A DNA stretch of 64,000 bases from Hevea brasiliensis (GCF_030052815.1 NC_079500.1:5850298-5914297), one strand, 5' to 3'; positions 46,078-59,097 are shown, counted from the first letter of the stretch. Made by a program: numbers and translations. Notes: generated from the letters alone by a model not told the origin.

Positions 46078-49000
46078 TTACAAGTCAAAACCTGGCATTG
46101 CAAACTGAGTTGCAAAAGTTTCAACACGATTCCGGAGCTCCAAAATTTCCTTATTGCTCTGCAAACCCTTTAGGAAAGCCTTTCCATGCTCACGCTGCAT
46201 CATACTAGCAATCTGCGCAGCTCTTAGGAGAAAATCAGCAATTGTCTCAAAATCAGATTCCAGGCAACCTCTTGATGTCATAGCAGGAGTACCTGGAATG
46301 ATAAGATGCATTACATCAAGATTCACATTTTACGGCAACAATATTCAACAGAGCCTTCACTTACCAATCCTTACTCCTCCAGGAGTAATGGTGCCATTGC
46401 CACCAAAAATAGCAATTTTATTTACAGTGATGTGGCACAACTCACAGACCTTCTCATAAGTTTTCCCTGAAAAAACCAATAAACAAATAAAATTGTTGAA
46501 AGACAAGGGAAACCTTCTTGTATAAAAACATTAGGCTGCAATAAAATAAGTTCCACTAGATTCAGTGCAGAAAATATGCAGACAGATGCAGAATGATGAG
46601 TGAACTCAAAAACAGAATTTCATGTCAGAATAGAAAAGCTTCCCACACACAAAAGCACAAATACATGCATAACTTATTGTTATGACAAAAATCAGAATGT
46701 AAGCAAGCAAAAGAAAGACCTCCAGCCAGAGAGGCTAAGTCATGTCTATGAAGGAAAGAAAGAACACTTGTATATCTAATCAAATTTACCCATATTCTGT
46801 AGAAGGAAATAATGCCAACATTGCTTTATGCAACAACATTTTGCCCAGGAGAGAAACAACATCTCCATGAAGTCAGAGCAGCTCAAACAAGAACTTGATA
46901 ATACACAAAAATATCAAAAAACAATGCATACATCCAACAAAAGGCCCAAGTTGAAGAGAAGGGAAGGTCAATGAACATAGTTTGACTATAGCCAACAGAC
47001 GCAGATCAATTGAACAAAAGGAAGAACAAAGGGAGAAAAAGGACAAAAGAAGTTGGAAGTTATAAGAAATGGCTTGATTCAAACATATTAAATAGAACAC
47101 ATCCTCAGTAAAGATGAATGGAGGAATACGGTTCATGCATCCAGCTCCAGCTAAATGGAATGATTAAGTTGAGTGGTATCATGGTAACCAGAGGAAGGAG
47201 AGGGAGAAAACGAAAGAGAGAGAAAGCTTGGTTGAACTTCAAGCCATCAGCAGAAAAAGGGACACATAATTGTGATTTTCTCAATTTATCTAAATGATGG
47301 ATTTCTTAAATGCTTTTGAGAATGAGAAAGAAAAAATTTGGACAAATAAAATTGAATCAGTAGATTTTTTCTTCATAAAAGAAGAAAAAAAAGGTATCGT
47401 CTCATGAACAGCAATATAAAACAGCACTACACCTGTTAATCCCAGAGGCCTTAAATCCCAAAGTAAAAAGTGGTTGTCTGTGCCTCCAGTTACTAGCCTG
47501 CATTTTCTTCTCAACAAAGCACAGGCTAAAGCCTGTGCATTCTTCTTCACCTGTTGCATGTACACCTTGAACTCAGGAGTAGCTACTTGTTTTAAGGCTA
47601 TGGCAAGAGCAGCAATATGGTTATTATGTGGTCCGCCTTGTACTGATGGAAAGACAGCAAAGTTTATCTTTTCCTCAAAGTCATACTGATCACTATCATC
47701 TCCTTGACCCACAAGCATTCCTCTTTTCCTTGGCTTCACACCCTTCCTAAAAAAAATTATACCTCCCCTAGGACCTCGAAGACTTTTATGTGTTGTTGAG
47801 GTAACAATGTCACAGTAATCAAACGGATTTACACATTCCTGGAAAAAAAATGTCAATAGGATATATCCTTTTTTTTTTTTCCTTCTAATTAACAGACAAG
47901 TCAATTGGATATATCTGGCAACATCACGTTTAAAATTTACCAAAGCTTGTCAGCTCAACTATAGAAAATATTCAAGCTTCCTAAGTGAAAGCCTTCAAAC
48001 AAAATAACAAGACACATGAATTTGCATGTTAAACTACATTTTATTTTGCACAAAAAAGACCTATCTAAAAATAGGGCCAGAGCAGGAGCGTCACAAAAAT
48101 GCTGCAGCATGCAAATTTTAACAATATCTTTAATGAAAACAAATCCTAACTAGAATAGGAAAATTTATTAAAATTCTAAATAGAATAGGAAACTAAAATG
48201 GAATAGGAAAACACTAAAATAAAATCCTAATTAGAATGGGAAACCTTAAAACTGAAAAATCCAGCTCTGCATCAGCACCAATCACCAGTTACCAATTAAG
48301 TGTGAATTAATTTTCATTCTATCTAGGTTTCAGTTATCTATCGGACTGGGGAACATGGCAGGACTTCATCATGACCAAGAGATGTAGCACAGCCAAATTC
48401 CCTTATGTAAAGAATGAAAAATATAATATTTAAAAAATATCTGCAGAAACAAAAGGATACTTATTGTAATAGGATTAACAATACTAACTAGCTACATTCC
48501 TGTCAATGTGAGATGGAGATTTCAGAGAAAATCTTAACACTTTGACTCAGCATTTCTATTATTCTATATTAAGTGTCTACTCTCAAGAGTCAACTCAAAT
48601 CTACAGCCTTTTAGTTACAAATAGAAGACTCCTGATATTCACCAATCAAGCAACCAAAGTCTTTTCAAAGAAAACATCAAGCAGAAAGATTTTAGCTTCT
48701 ACTAAACAATTCCTTTCTAGAATGAATTTAAAAGTTCACAAGTTTAAAAATATTACTAATAGTAAGTCTCAACATCCTTGTGTCTTGCATGACTCGATAT
48801 TGGGAGAAACCCTTAATGACATCACAAACAAGAAAATACCAGCCAAAGGCAGCAATAAAAGGATTTCTATACTCTGTCCCTGTTCAAACAACTCCTTTTT
48901 CCTACCAGGTGAATTGGCTTGATGTTGGTTAGCAGACTATAAAATAGAGACTTGCATATGAATTCAAACAGTCAACAGTAAATTCAACGCAAAGAAATAA

Positions 49001-50103
49001 AGTTATCAAAAATAGAAATAAAAAAGCAGATAATAAAGTATCATAGTTAGCACCTTAGCAGCAACAAGACCACTAATCTGAGCCATATCACACAAAAGTA
49101 CAGCACCACACCTATCGGCAATCTGCCTAAACCTAGCATAATCCCACTCCCTTGGATACGAGCTCCCGCCACAAATAAGTATTTTTGGCCTAAAATCAAG
49201 TGACCTCTCCTCCAGCTTATCAAAATCGATATACCCAGTTTGCGGATTCACCTTGTACGGCAAACTCTCAAAGAAAATGGAGGCACTTGACACTTTCCTC
49301 CCACTGGGCATATAATAACCGTGGCTGGAATTACCTCCGGAAGGATTATCCAACCCCATTATCCTATCTCCGGGCAGCAACAAACCCGTATAAACTGCGA
49401 AATTTGCAGAGGTACACGAATAAGGCTGCACATTGACTCCCCATTTCTCTGAATCCAAACCAAAAGCATTCAAGGCTCGCTTCCAACACAGCGTTTCTAT
49501 TTCATCTATGTACTGATTCCCACAGTAGTATCGCGACCCAGGCATTCCTTCCGAGTACTTGTTCGTTAAATGACTTCCCAGAGCCTCCATTACTGCTCGA
49601 CAAACAAAATTCTCCGAAGCTATCAATTCAAGACCCTTATATTGCCTCTCTCTTTCCTTCTCCATCATATCAAATATCTCAGGATCCGACATACAAAGCG
49701 GCTGGTTACCCCATGACTTAACCGACTTTCTCCGCTCTTCAAGGTCCAATTCACCCGATGTTGCCGTTCTTTTCGACGAAATCGATGATGATTCGCTCTC
49801 TCTTCGCCGCTTAAAGCACATGGAGTACCCTAAGATGCGAACTTCCTTCTCATCTTCTTCTTCTTCTTCTTCAGTTTTCTCATCATCGTCGTTTTGCCCA
49901 TCTATATTGCCGTTTTCATGACTACGTTGTTGATGATGATTGTCCACTAGTGGCTCCAGCAATTGAAGAGGAACCGATGAGACAGGGAGAGAAGGGTCGC
50001 GGAAGCTGGAATCGAGCTGGAGAGAGATGGAATCGTCGGCGATTTGAGCACGGTGGGAGGTCGTCGTGCTTGATGCAAACCCTAGAGATAGGTCAGACTC
50101 CAT
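46078..50103 (-). CDS. SHM7: serine hydroxymethyltransferase, SHM6/SHM7 type, 4 exons, 590 aa
   Basis: Exons on the minus strand: 50103-49054, 47838-47433, 46466-46365, 46292-46078, summing to 1,773 nt with GT-AG borders and consistent phases. The enzyme is PLP-dependent and interconverts serine plus tetrahydrofolate with glycine plus 5,10-methylene-THF. Seen: a 130-residue extension (acidic run of Glu/Asp at about 72-86, basic KRRRE at about 98-102 that could be a nuclear signal), then the catalytic start [44 protein letters not shown] and the PLP lysine in [14 protein letters not shown] (about residue 368). The SHMT usual YGGNE-type motif reads [12 protein letters not shown], and the extension is longer than in cytosolic SHMTs; both fit the SHM6/SHM7 group (in Arabidopsis SHM7/MSA1 is nuclear and linked to S-adenosylmethionine supply). 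SHM6 is an equally possible name. Confidence 0.9.
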
Positions 50104-50801
50104 AGCAGAATAAATATATAAGAAGGTGAATTTTTCTTAGGGATTAAGGTTGGGAACAACGGTAGCAACAGAAGAAACAGCGACAAGAGGGCTTGAAGAG
50201 CTTGCAATAGCAGTAGCGGAACATAGAAGGTGAAGATGAAGGAACACAAACTTGCATAAAAACTGTAAACAAGCAAGCCCTAGAAACGGAGCATTTGCAG
50301 AGAGGAAAGTGTGGAAAGGAAAGGCAAGGAAAGAATGAAGGAGGAAGGCAGAGGTCTAGAGATAGAAACAACAAACAAGCTGAATCTATGGACTGGACCT
50401 CTTATTAGGCTACAAGGCCCTGAAATGCTATGGGCTCAGAAACCTGAAATAAGAAAAGGTCCAATCCCTCGAAGCTTCGTTCACTGAAACTGCCCCCCAG
50501 CCGCCACGAGAGGAGCAAGAACCAAAAAATCAGGCTTTTTCTTTTACTTCGCTCGCCGGACAGCCACAAGACAGTGCCGTCACTTCGCCTTGGGCCATAT
50601 ACATTGTGCTTGCTGGCTTTCGTTGATCATTAAAAAGGAGAATGATTTCGAATTTTACAGTTTTTACAAGGTATTGGCAATGCTATTTTCCTTTTCTGTG
50701 CTTCAGAACCTGACGATATTCATGTATATCTTGAACACCACGTCTTTGAGAAATTGACTGTATGAAATGGATTGTGTTTTAGTGCAGTGAAAGAATTAGC
50801 A
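50104..50801. promoter_or_regulatory. divergent promoter region between SHMT and the broken gene at 50802
   Basis: About 700 bp separate two divergently oriented starts. The SHMT side (50104-50400) is CT-rich on the minus strand, as in a leader. No clear TATA box. Too short for another gene. Confidence 0.5.
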
Positions 50802-51504
50802 ATGAGTACGGAGACGCAGAAGAAACCACCCGGACCTCCTCCAATTGTCAGATTGGAGAAGGCACTGAATTTGGTAAATCAGTATCTTTGTTTTCTTAGA
50901 TGTAATTTGTTTTGCTTCCCCTTGTGAAAATAACGGAAAAATGGATTTTCTTTAAATGGGTTTTCTTTCTATTTTCTTTTTCCTGTTTTTGATGCTTGAT
51001 ATTACTGATGTGCAGGCTGAACAATGGGTTAATACTATGACTAAAGTGGTAGAGGAGAAAACAATAGAAGTGGAACCAGAGGGCTGTCCTTACAATTTAG
51101 TTTAGCATTTTTTCAAATTTCCATTATTAAATTTCTTGTCTCATTGCGCTGTCTGAAGGATATTTCTCATGTTTTTGTTGATTGGAGCCAAATTTGTGCG
51201 TCAATCTAAAGTTGGACCCTTAAATGATTCGGTTGAAAGAAAATTACATGCCAAATCGGAAGCCGGAAAGAGAAAAGCTGCCAAAAGTATTGAAGAATCC
51301 TTCCCATCTACAAGAGAAGGACATAATGGCAATGATAAGGACATTGATGATGACGACAGCGATGGAGAATCAGAAAACAAAACCAGTGCATTTGCTAAGA
51401 AGAGAGCTGGTCCTCCAACTTCATCTTTACAGGAAAGAAGAACACAAGTACCTTGTAAGATTAGGTGTAGATTGAATGTAATTATTCGCACTACCTTATT
51501 CTAA
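50802..51504 (+). pseudogene. small conserved protein of unknown function, probably broken
   Basis: Exon 1 (50802-50873) encodes MSTETQKKPPGPPPIVRLEK and ends at a proper donor. Exon 2 (from 51016, good acceptor) continues AEQWVNTMTKVVEEKTIEVE and hits TAG at 51103-51105. A third block (about 51180-51460) encodes IGAKFVRQSKVGPLNDSVER, a Lys/Ala-rich stretch, an acidic DIDDDDSDGESE run and FAKKRAGPP. The block order and Lys/acidic composition resemble small, probably nuclear, plant proteins of unknown function that I cannot name with confidence. No usable donor ends exon 2, and no AG precedes IGAKF. The three blocks therefore cannot be joined cleanly, which I read as decay. An alternative is a live gene with a start at 51169 only. 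Confidence 0.6.
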
Positions 51505-52559
51505 AATATTTATTTCACGTAAACTCGATTTTTATCTTTTTAGATTTGATATTTATAAGGAATGTTGTTGGCCTCTTTAAGTACATATGCCATAACTTTC
51601 TTTATCATTGCATACCTTGACTGATAAATTAAAACCACATATCCTATTGAATTCTAGAGCTTGAAATCGAGTAGCAGAGTATAACTATGACTTTTTTTTT
51701 GGAAACTCGTATAGCAAACATTTTTTTAGACTTTATAGGAGCTTATTAATATGTGATGGATTGATTGGGTTCTGCAATTAGATTATTATGTATATGGGAT
51801 CCCTCATTTTGCATAGCTGCTTATTGCTTCTGTGCAATTTGAAAAAATGGGAATAGCAGCCGGGCAGTTTGGGGAGGTTGGGGTTGGGCGGTGTGCTAAG
51901 GGGAAGAGGACAAAATTCTTGAATATTCATCGTCCAGCCTACCAATATGGGAAATTGTGTGTTATCTGTGTCGGCTGTTATGGTCTTAACAGCTAGTTGT
52001 TTACTCTTTTGGGGGACTTGAAAACATCGATCTTAACATCCAAGAAGGTTGGAGCACACTTTTGACATAATTTTCTGTGGTTTTTATCCTTTTTATGATT
52101 TGTCCAAAGCATGAGTTAACAGCTGTTAAACAACATTACCTTTGAGAAATTCTGACTGGTTGTTTGTTTTCTGTGTCTTTTGGATTAATTGCAAGTGAAG
52201 TTAAGGTTATATGCATGTGACTTCTCCTTATATTGCTTACTCATAATAACAAATAAAAACCATATGGATGGCCAACATATTGAAGAGCTGTACTTAAATT
52301 CCTTAAACAATACCCAGGGCTTTCCTGTATAGCATAGAGGAGAGTTTCAGAAGATTATGTCTAATGATATTAGCAAAGACTAGGAGTTGAACAGTGGTGT
52401 TATTAACCCTGACCTGTTTAGAAAGTGTTAAAAGTCCCCCGGGTCCTGCCCTGATGTGAGCCTAGCTCCAAGGATTTTCAATTGGGTTTTGCAGGGAGAC
52501 AATGAAAGATTGAGCTCAAAAGCTTTATATTTTTATGCTAGGGATTCTGGATGTTAGTG
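51505..52559. other. no gene recognised
   Basis: Moderately AT-rich, unique-looking DNA resembling intron or 3' flank of the preceding broken gene. No open frame or RNA structure supported. Confidence 0.5.
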
Positions 52560-53270
52560 GGTTCATCAAGGAATTTTGGCGTTCAGTTGAAACCATAAAG
52601 AAAAAAAAGTTTATGGTGTGTCAAAGTGCACAAAGGATAAATTAGTAAAGGAATTTGAGAAAAAAATTAAAAAATGATCTGGAGAAGCTGAAAGCTATTT
52701 TTGCAACAAATCGGGATGGTTCAGTGGAAAAGATTTATTCTATGTTTGGAATTAGAATTATACTAGAATTTAATTCAATTAATATTCTTTTAGTCAAATC
52801 TCATGATTATGTGTTTGCTAATTTGGATACAGAACCTATTAAAGCATTGATTTTTTTTTGTTTTTTAGGCAGTTCCATGAGAATGAGCTGTTTGAGCATG
52901 ATGAAAGGAATTATAATGCAATGGCTAGGGTTTTGGCAAGGAAAGATTTAACAGGCTTTTGAAGTGGGGTTGATGAAATGAGGAGCAATGATATTAAATG
53001 AAGAGGACAATGTGTTAGGAGGCTGTGGATTTGTACGAGTTTGCAATGGGTAAACCTTAAGTGCAATGTTGCCTCCTGATGGTAGTTGGTAAAGAATTGG
53101 ATGAGGTTTGTAAGGATCTTCATTGGGAATCATTTTGTATCTCTAACAAATGTCGGTAGATTCTGAGAGTGCAATGAGGTTTAGTAAGAAAATTAAGGAA
53201 GGTGGGATTGTAGCTAGTGATGATCTGCAGGGTAAGAGTGCATTAGGCTTAGAGTGCTGGTAACAGGGAT
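52560..53270 (+). pseudogene. unidentified gene relic, multiply interrupted
   Basis: Coding-like text appears in changing frames: KLVKEFEKKIK before a stop at about 52676, DLEKLKAIFATNRDGSVEKI (about 52677-52737), then, after T-rich intron-like DNA ending TTTTTTAG at about 52868, QFHENELFEHDERNYNAMAR and VLARKDL (about 52871-52950), then LPPDGSW and KELDEVCKDLHWESF near 53070-53130. Stops and shifts interrupt every block. The amphipathic helical style vaguely recalls pentatricopeptide-repeat proteins, but I cannot assign a family. Codon-level order suggests one degraded gene on the plus strand. Confidence 0.35.
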
Positions 53271-53559
53271 AACGTGGGTGAATTTGTTGAGAGCAATTTG
53301 GAAGTCCTGGCCATCTTCTTTAATTAGTTTTATCAGTATTTATTAATAAAATAAATAATGAATGGATAAAATAAAATATAAATATTAAATAATATGTTTT
53401 TAAAATATAAAAATTAATTAATTTTATTAAAATATAAAAATTAAATAATAATTTAATCGATAATTAAAAATCATCTAATGAATATATTTAAAATAATTTT
53501 TTTTTCAATTTAAATAAATAAAATTAAAATATTTTTGTATGGCGCTATAAATAATTAAA

Positions 53560-54010
53560 TACTACTTTACGTGTCGTGCTACATCGTTTGTTGTCCGAAA
53601 TCCGTTCACATTTCAAAGCACGGCCCAGTGGGCCCCCGAGAGCAGTTTCTATAGTTTGCGTGACACGTTGTCAATTCACACGTGCTTGTCGTGGCTGCAG
53701 CTCGTTTGTCCTGGGAGAAAACATTCCACTACATCCCACACCACATACGTCTGGACGATCCATTGCGCCAACTTTCTGACATGTGGCCGTTGTGGACGGT
53801 TCTAGGAGTGCCCTTTAAGTTCGGTGCTGCATAGATTGATGGACAGGTGAGTATCGGAGAGCGAGAGTACTTTCCATTTTTGTATTCTCGAGAGTGCGCG
53901 AGGAAGCTCTATACTTTGTCTGTAATAAGACGTCTCCTCGGATGACGTGGCAAATTCTGGTGAAAGGACGTGAAGTCGTCACGCTGAAGCGTCGCATCTG
54001 TTATCGGCAG
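53560..54010. other. GC-richer island with ACGT-core elements
   Basis: A sharp composition change from the AT-rich flanks. It contains a perfect G-box CACGTG (53679-53684) and GATGACGTGGCA (about 53941-53952), plus CGTGACACG and several CGTGTCG phrases. No coding frame with family similarity on either strand. It could be a detached promoter, part of a transposon, or a remnant of a lost gene. Confidence 0.35.
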
Positions 54011-55207
54011 CCTCCGAAAATTATTGAGAAAATTATAAATAATGAACATAAAATGACGGTATTATCCCTGTATTTTAATATAAAAATCGAGTTATTAAAT
54101 ACAAATTAACTTTTCAAAATGAACTTGAATTTTAATTAAAAATAAATAAATAATTATGTGAAAAAAATGAATAATATTTTATTTTTTACAAATAACATAA
54201 TTTTCATTTATTTTAGTATTTACATAAAAAAATTAAATTTTTAATTTTAATATTATAAGACAACTCATTAATAATTATTATCTTTGTTCATTCATATTTG
54301 TTATATTTGAATCTTGCATGATAATTAAAGAAATAATTGAATAATTTTATTTTTATAAAAATATACTAAAAATTTACTAAATTATCTCACTTTAAAAAAT
54401 AATATTTATTATATTTAATAATAATAATAAAGAGTAAACTTAAAAAAATAACAATTTTTTAATTTTTAAATATAATAAATAATTTAAATAAAAAAATCTA
54501 AATATAATAGATACAAATGACAGATAATATATTAATTGAATGAAAATCAAGTAATATGATGCATTATACATAAAAATCTTAAATTTAATGTTCAATTACT
54601 TTTCTTTAAGTTTCAAGCTTAATTTAGAGACTTTGTATTTAAATATTTTAAATGAAAAGAAATTTCCATTTATAAAAGAAGTGTAAAATAGAATACACAA
54701 TATTTTTAATGAAAATGAATTTGATATTTTCAATGGACATGTTTACCAAACCCATTTTGAAAATGCAAGAAACCTACATAACTAGCCCATAGGATTGAAA
54801 AATTAAAGTAATATGAGTTGTTTTCCACTTACACCTTGATTTTGATTCAATAGTAGAAGTAATTTTCATGATAAAATCATTGACATATTTGGCATGATGA
54901 TGAGATATTGTAAGTTTCATGACAAAATTATTATATAAAATTATTGCTTTTCTTGCTTAACCATGATTTAATGCTCAAAATATGCAATAAAGTGTCCAAC
55001 TTTAACCCCATGTGGATAAAATTTGAGAAACTCTAATGATTTATAAGCAATCATTCTCAATCTTTTTTTGTGATTTTTATTAGGAAAAATCCAGATTGTA
55101 ATGATCTAATACAATAAAAGGTAGATATTTAATTTTAGAAGGTCTTAAGTAATTTTGATGATTCTTCCTCAATCTTAAATAAATTAAGAAAATGTAAAAA
55201 TTAAAAA

Positions 55208-55249
<42 letters not shown>

Positions 55250-55272
55250 GATTAAGAGCACATGCACACACA
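54011..55272. other. AT-rich intergenic DNA with (TA)n
   Basis: No gene seen. A (TA)n microsatellite lies at 55210-55246. Confidence 0.6.
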
Positions 55273-55776
55273 TAAGGCTAAGTAAAATTTGGTTAAAATC
55301 AGAAAATAGAATCGAACCGAGTCAATTCGGTTTAATCGGTTCAGTTTTAAAATTTAATCGGTTCGGTTTTAATTTATAAAAATTTCTGTTATTTCGGTTC
55401 GGTTCAGTTTTGAAAAGAAAAAAATCGGTTAAACCGAACCGAATCGAATAGTGATTTATATAGTCAAATCGAACCGAATTGATTTTTGAATTAATTTATT
55501 TTTATGGAAAATTTATGAATTATATTTAATTTTACATATATTAATTGTTTAAATTCATTGATTAATGGTTATTAGGTTCAAACCAAAGTTAAAATTAGAT
55601 CAAATAACTTGAAAATCAAGTATAAATTAAAAAATCAATCAAAAATCAAACCGATTGATTTAAATCGATCCAAAATAAAGCGGTTCGGTTCGATTTCTAA
55701 AATTGACGGTTTAATTTTTATAATTTAATTTGGTTCGATTCGATTTGGTTCGGTTTGAATCGATTGTTCACCCCTA
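55273..55776. mobile_element. candidate hAT-like MITE (504 bp) rich in GGTTCGGTT motifs
   Basis: The body carries many copies of GGTTCGGTT and AACCGAACC in both orientations, so it can fold extensively. Its right end is GTTCACCCCTA (reverse complement TAGGGGTGAAC, a terminus typical of plant hAT MITEs). The left end TAAGGCTAAGTAAAA is a weak match to it. Flanks are CACACACA (55265-55272) and CACACACG (55777-55784), a 7-of-8 match fitting a hAT 8-bp duplication. The flank is itself low-complexity, so the match is only moderate support. Confidence 0.5.
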
Positions 55777-57023
55777 CACACACGTGGCGTAAGAAAACAC
55801 ACACCCATTTATAAAATTATGATAATTTTGTCAAAATATGACGGGTGAGCGCACATACTATTTATAATAAATGTAAAATTTTGAAAAATCAACCATTTAA
55901 AAGTAGATAAACATCAACTAAACATACTTAACTTTATTTATATAATAAATTCAATAAAATAATTATTTTAAAATAATATATTAAACAATATAATAATTAC
56001 TATTTTATATATAAATAAATCCAATTTACGTTGCAATTTATCTAATTCTGTGAAGGCATATTAGTTACTTGACATCAATATAAAAAAATTACCAACCCTA
56101 AGTTAATAGGGCATGTATATGGCCAATAATATGAACTAGATACATCAAGTGATCATACGCGTGGTCGTCTACATATATTTGCTCCGTATAAATTAATATG
56201 GTTTCCTAAAGTGAAAATAATAAGAAAGAAAATTAAATACTAAACAAATTAATATCAAGATCACTTTTAATCATGGAAGTTAAAACTTTGGAATTTAAAA
56301 CTTTGGAATTTAAATTAATAATTGAATAATAAATATTAATTTTATTAAATAATATTTTTAAATTTATTTATTTATTATATATAAATTTTTTATGATTTTA
56401 ATGTGAAAAGGAAAGGTAAATATTTATATCCAACCGATTCCAAGGACAAAAACTAAATTGGTTTGTTGAACCGACGAACTTGGTATTGAAGAGATAGCCC
56501 TACTCGAATCTCTGCCTGCGTCCACCCATTGATGCACCTACTCCAACCCATGCCCATGTGCCAATTAAATTGCTTTAGTCCTCTAGAGTAAGACTCAGAT
56601 TCACATATCAAATAAGTAATTATAAAATATATATAACTCACTTGACGGGTTTAAATTTAAATTTTAATCTTTTAATTTTATATAAAAAAAGATAACATGT
56701 AATTTGCTTTCAAAGTAGAAAGATTAAAGAAGAAAGAAAAAGCGAAAGTCTGCAAGCAAATACTTAAAACAGAAGATGGGGTTGCAAAGCATGGAATGAA
56801 GGAAGCAAATGGGAGACCAAAATCATAATTTGACTTGAATAATTTATACAACAAGTGGGAAAGTTGTGGGGGTGATACATCACATCTTATCTATTCATCA
56901 TTCATTGACTATATGAATCTCTCTTTTCTTTTTTTTTTGGGTACTAAAATATGTTAACATATAAAATAAGGAAGATGAGGAAGAGTGAAATCATTATTTG
57001 GTATGGATACTTTCTCAATTTGG

Positions 57024-57055
<32 letters not shown>

Positions 57056-58027
57056 ATTTTCATGAATTTATGTTTATCTTTGATTGGATATATTTGCTTT
57101 CGAAAACAAGGTTTTTGATTGTAAGGATTAAGGTGGCCTCAAGCTTTGCAGCCTTTGCTTGGTCCATTTTGGCCACTATCATGCTTATGTGACCAAGCCA
57201 ACTACCTAAACTACATTTCCTTAGCAACAATACACTTAAAAAAAATAAAACAAATTGTATTTACAATGAATTTAAATTTGTAATTTTAGAATTTTTAAAA
57301 AATTTTAGTTTTATTAAATTAAAATTTATTAATTTATCATTTAATTATTATGGGTTGAATCTTAACATCATTTTTAGATAATTTATTACTTTTTTTGTTC
57401 TATTTTAAAAGTTTTTTAAAAATTTTCATAGAAATAAAAAAAAATGATAGGATAATCTATTTTTATAAAAAAGATATTAATAATTGACTTAAAATACTCT
57501 TATGTTTAATTAAGATAGAAAAATATAATAAAAAAAGATAAATGTGAAAAAAATAACGATAAATAAGAGTAAAATTGAAAAAATAATTAATAATTTTTTA
57601 ATTTTCTAAAATAACAAATAAAATGAGTAAGAAAAGATTTTTAAAACATCACTTGAAATGAAACTGAGGGAGTAAATGATATATTATTTTGTTTTATTTT
57701 ATTTTATTGAAACTAAGATGACATCATAACATATGTAATTAATTTAATAATTTTAATTCAATTAATTAAATTTAATAAATCAATTAGTGAAAATTTCAAT
57801 AATATTAATTCAACAATGTTTTAATAAAATATTTTAGTAAATGTGAAAATTGTACATAATAATAAATTTATTATACATAAAAATAAAATTATTAAATAAA
57901 ATTTAATTAAATATATTTAATAATATTATAAAAGCTAAATTTGCTCAAAGAGGGGTTTCAAGTCAACTTTAAGCATAATGTAAGGCGGATTCAATGTGTA
58001 TAATTGAGTAAATAAAATGCTTTATTA

Positions 58028-58063
<36 letters not shown>

Positions 58064-58600
58064 TTGAAATTTCATTTGTGTGATGTTTGATTCTTAACAA
58101 AGCTATATTGTGGGCCGGAGCATTAGTTATTAAGCACATGCCATGTCTTCTAAATATAATTGATTTTAAATAATAATTCATATAAAAATAAAATAAATAA
58201 AAATATTAAATAGATAAATGTACCTTTGTTTATATTAAAAACACTTCTCATGTTAATTTAATAATAAATATTTATATAGTAAACTATGTTTTATTAATCT
58301 TATTTGCATTTTCAATACTAATTTCATTTTTTTTATTTATTAATTTTACAGAGAAATTGTCAAATTACCCCACGTGAAATTAAAGGCAATTTTTTTTAAT
58401 TATAATTTTTTAAAAAATATTTTTTACTATTTTTTTAATTATTAGATGTATTATTGAAAATATATATTTTATAATGTAAAGAATTAAAGATTTGATATTT
58501 TTATAAAGTTTTTTCTTAAATATAAAGAAACTAATTTTCAGGAAATTAACAATTTAATCAAATTCAATAGAATTAATATTTACAAAAGTTAAGGGCAAAA
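55777..58600. other. AT-rich intergenic DNA with microsatellites
   Basis: No gene seen. (CT)n at 57024-57049 and (ATT)n at about 58029-58061. Several short ORFs have no family features. Confidence 0.6.
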
Positions 58601-58951
58601 TAGTCAAATGGCGTAGGCCCAGGGGCAAATTCAGGTCCAAACCGAACACTCGGGAGCGGCGGGTAAGAGCCGAAAGCAATCGAGAGAGAGTACCGTTGGG
58701 ATTCTGACGTGGCAAAGACCCGGACAAGCTATACCGACTCATCACACAACACGAACACGCTTTTTCATTACTTTATTCTTCATAAAACCAAACCAAATCC
58801 AAAACCCAAACCCAAAACCGAACCTGAAAGGCCTACCCTTAAAATCAAACCAAACCAAACCCCTTTTCTCTCCCACGAAGCTTTGCAAACAAGAAGAAGA
58901 AAAGGAAAAGCTGAGTCGACGCGACCTTTCTCTTCTTAGCAGCATTATAAT

Positions 58952-58965
58952 TTATATATATATAA
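58952..58965 (+). promoter_or_regulatory. TATA box of the TCP11-family gene
   Basis: TTATATATATATAA lies about 130 bp before the ATG at 59098. It is followed by a CT-rich leader (CGCTCTCTCTTCGTCTCTTC, 58970-58989), the standard arrangement for a plant core promoter. Confidence 0.6.
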
Positions 58966-59097
58966 ACGATCGCTCTCTCTTCGTCTCTTCGTTTCTTGCT
59001 TTCATTCTAAATTAAAGAAAATTTCCAGAAATTTCGCTGTTTTTGTTCATCTGTATATGCGCGTGTAGAGAGAGCGTGATTGTTTTCAATTTGATTT

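Noticed and set aside
47290..47430. C-terminal extension of the SHMT exon 2 frame
   Set aside because: The frame continues into the intron past the donor at 47432; conserved SHMT sequence resumes at 46466.
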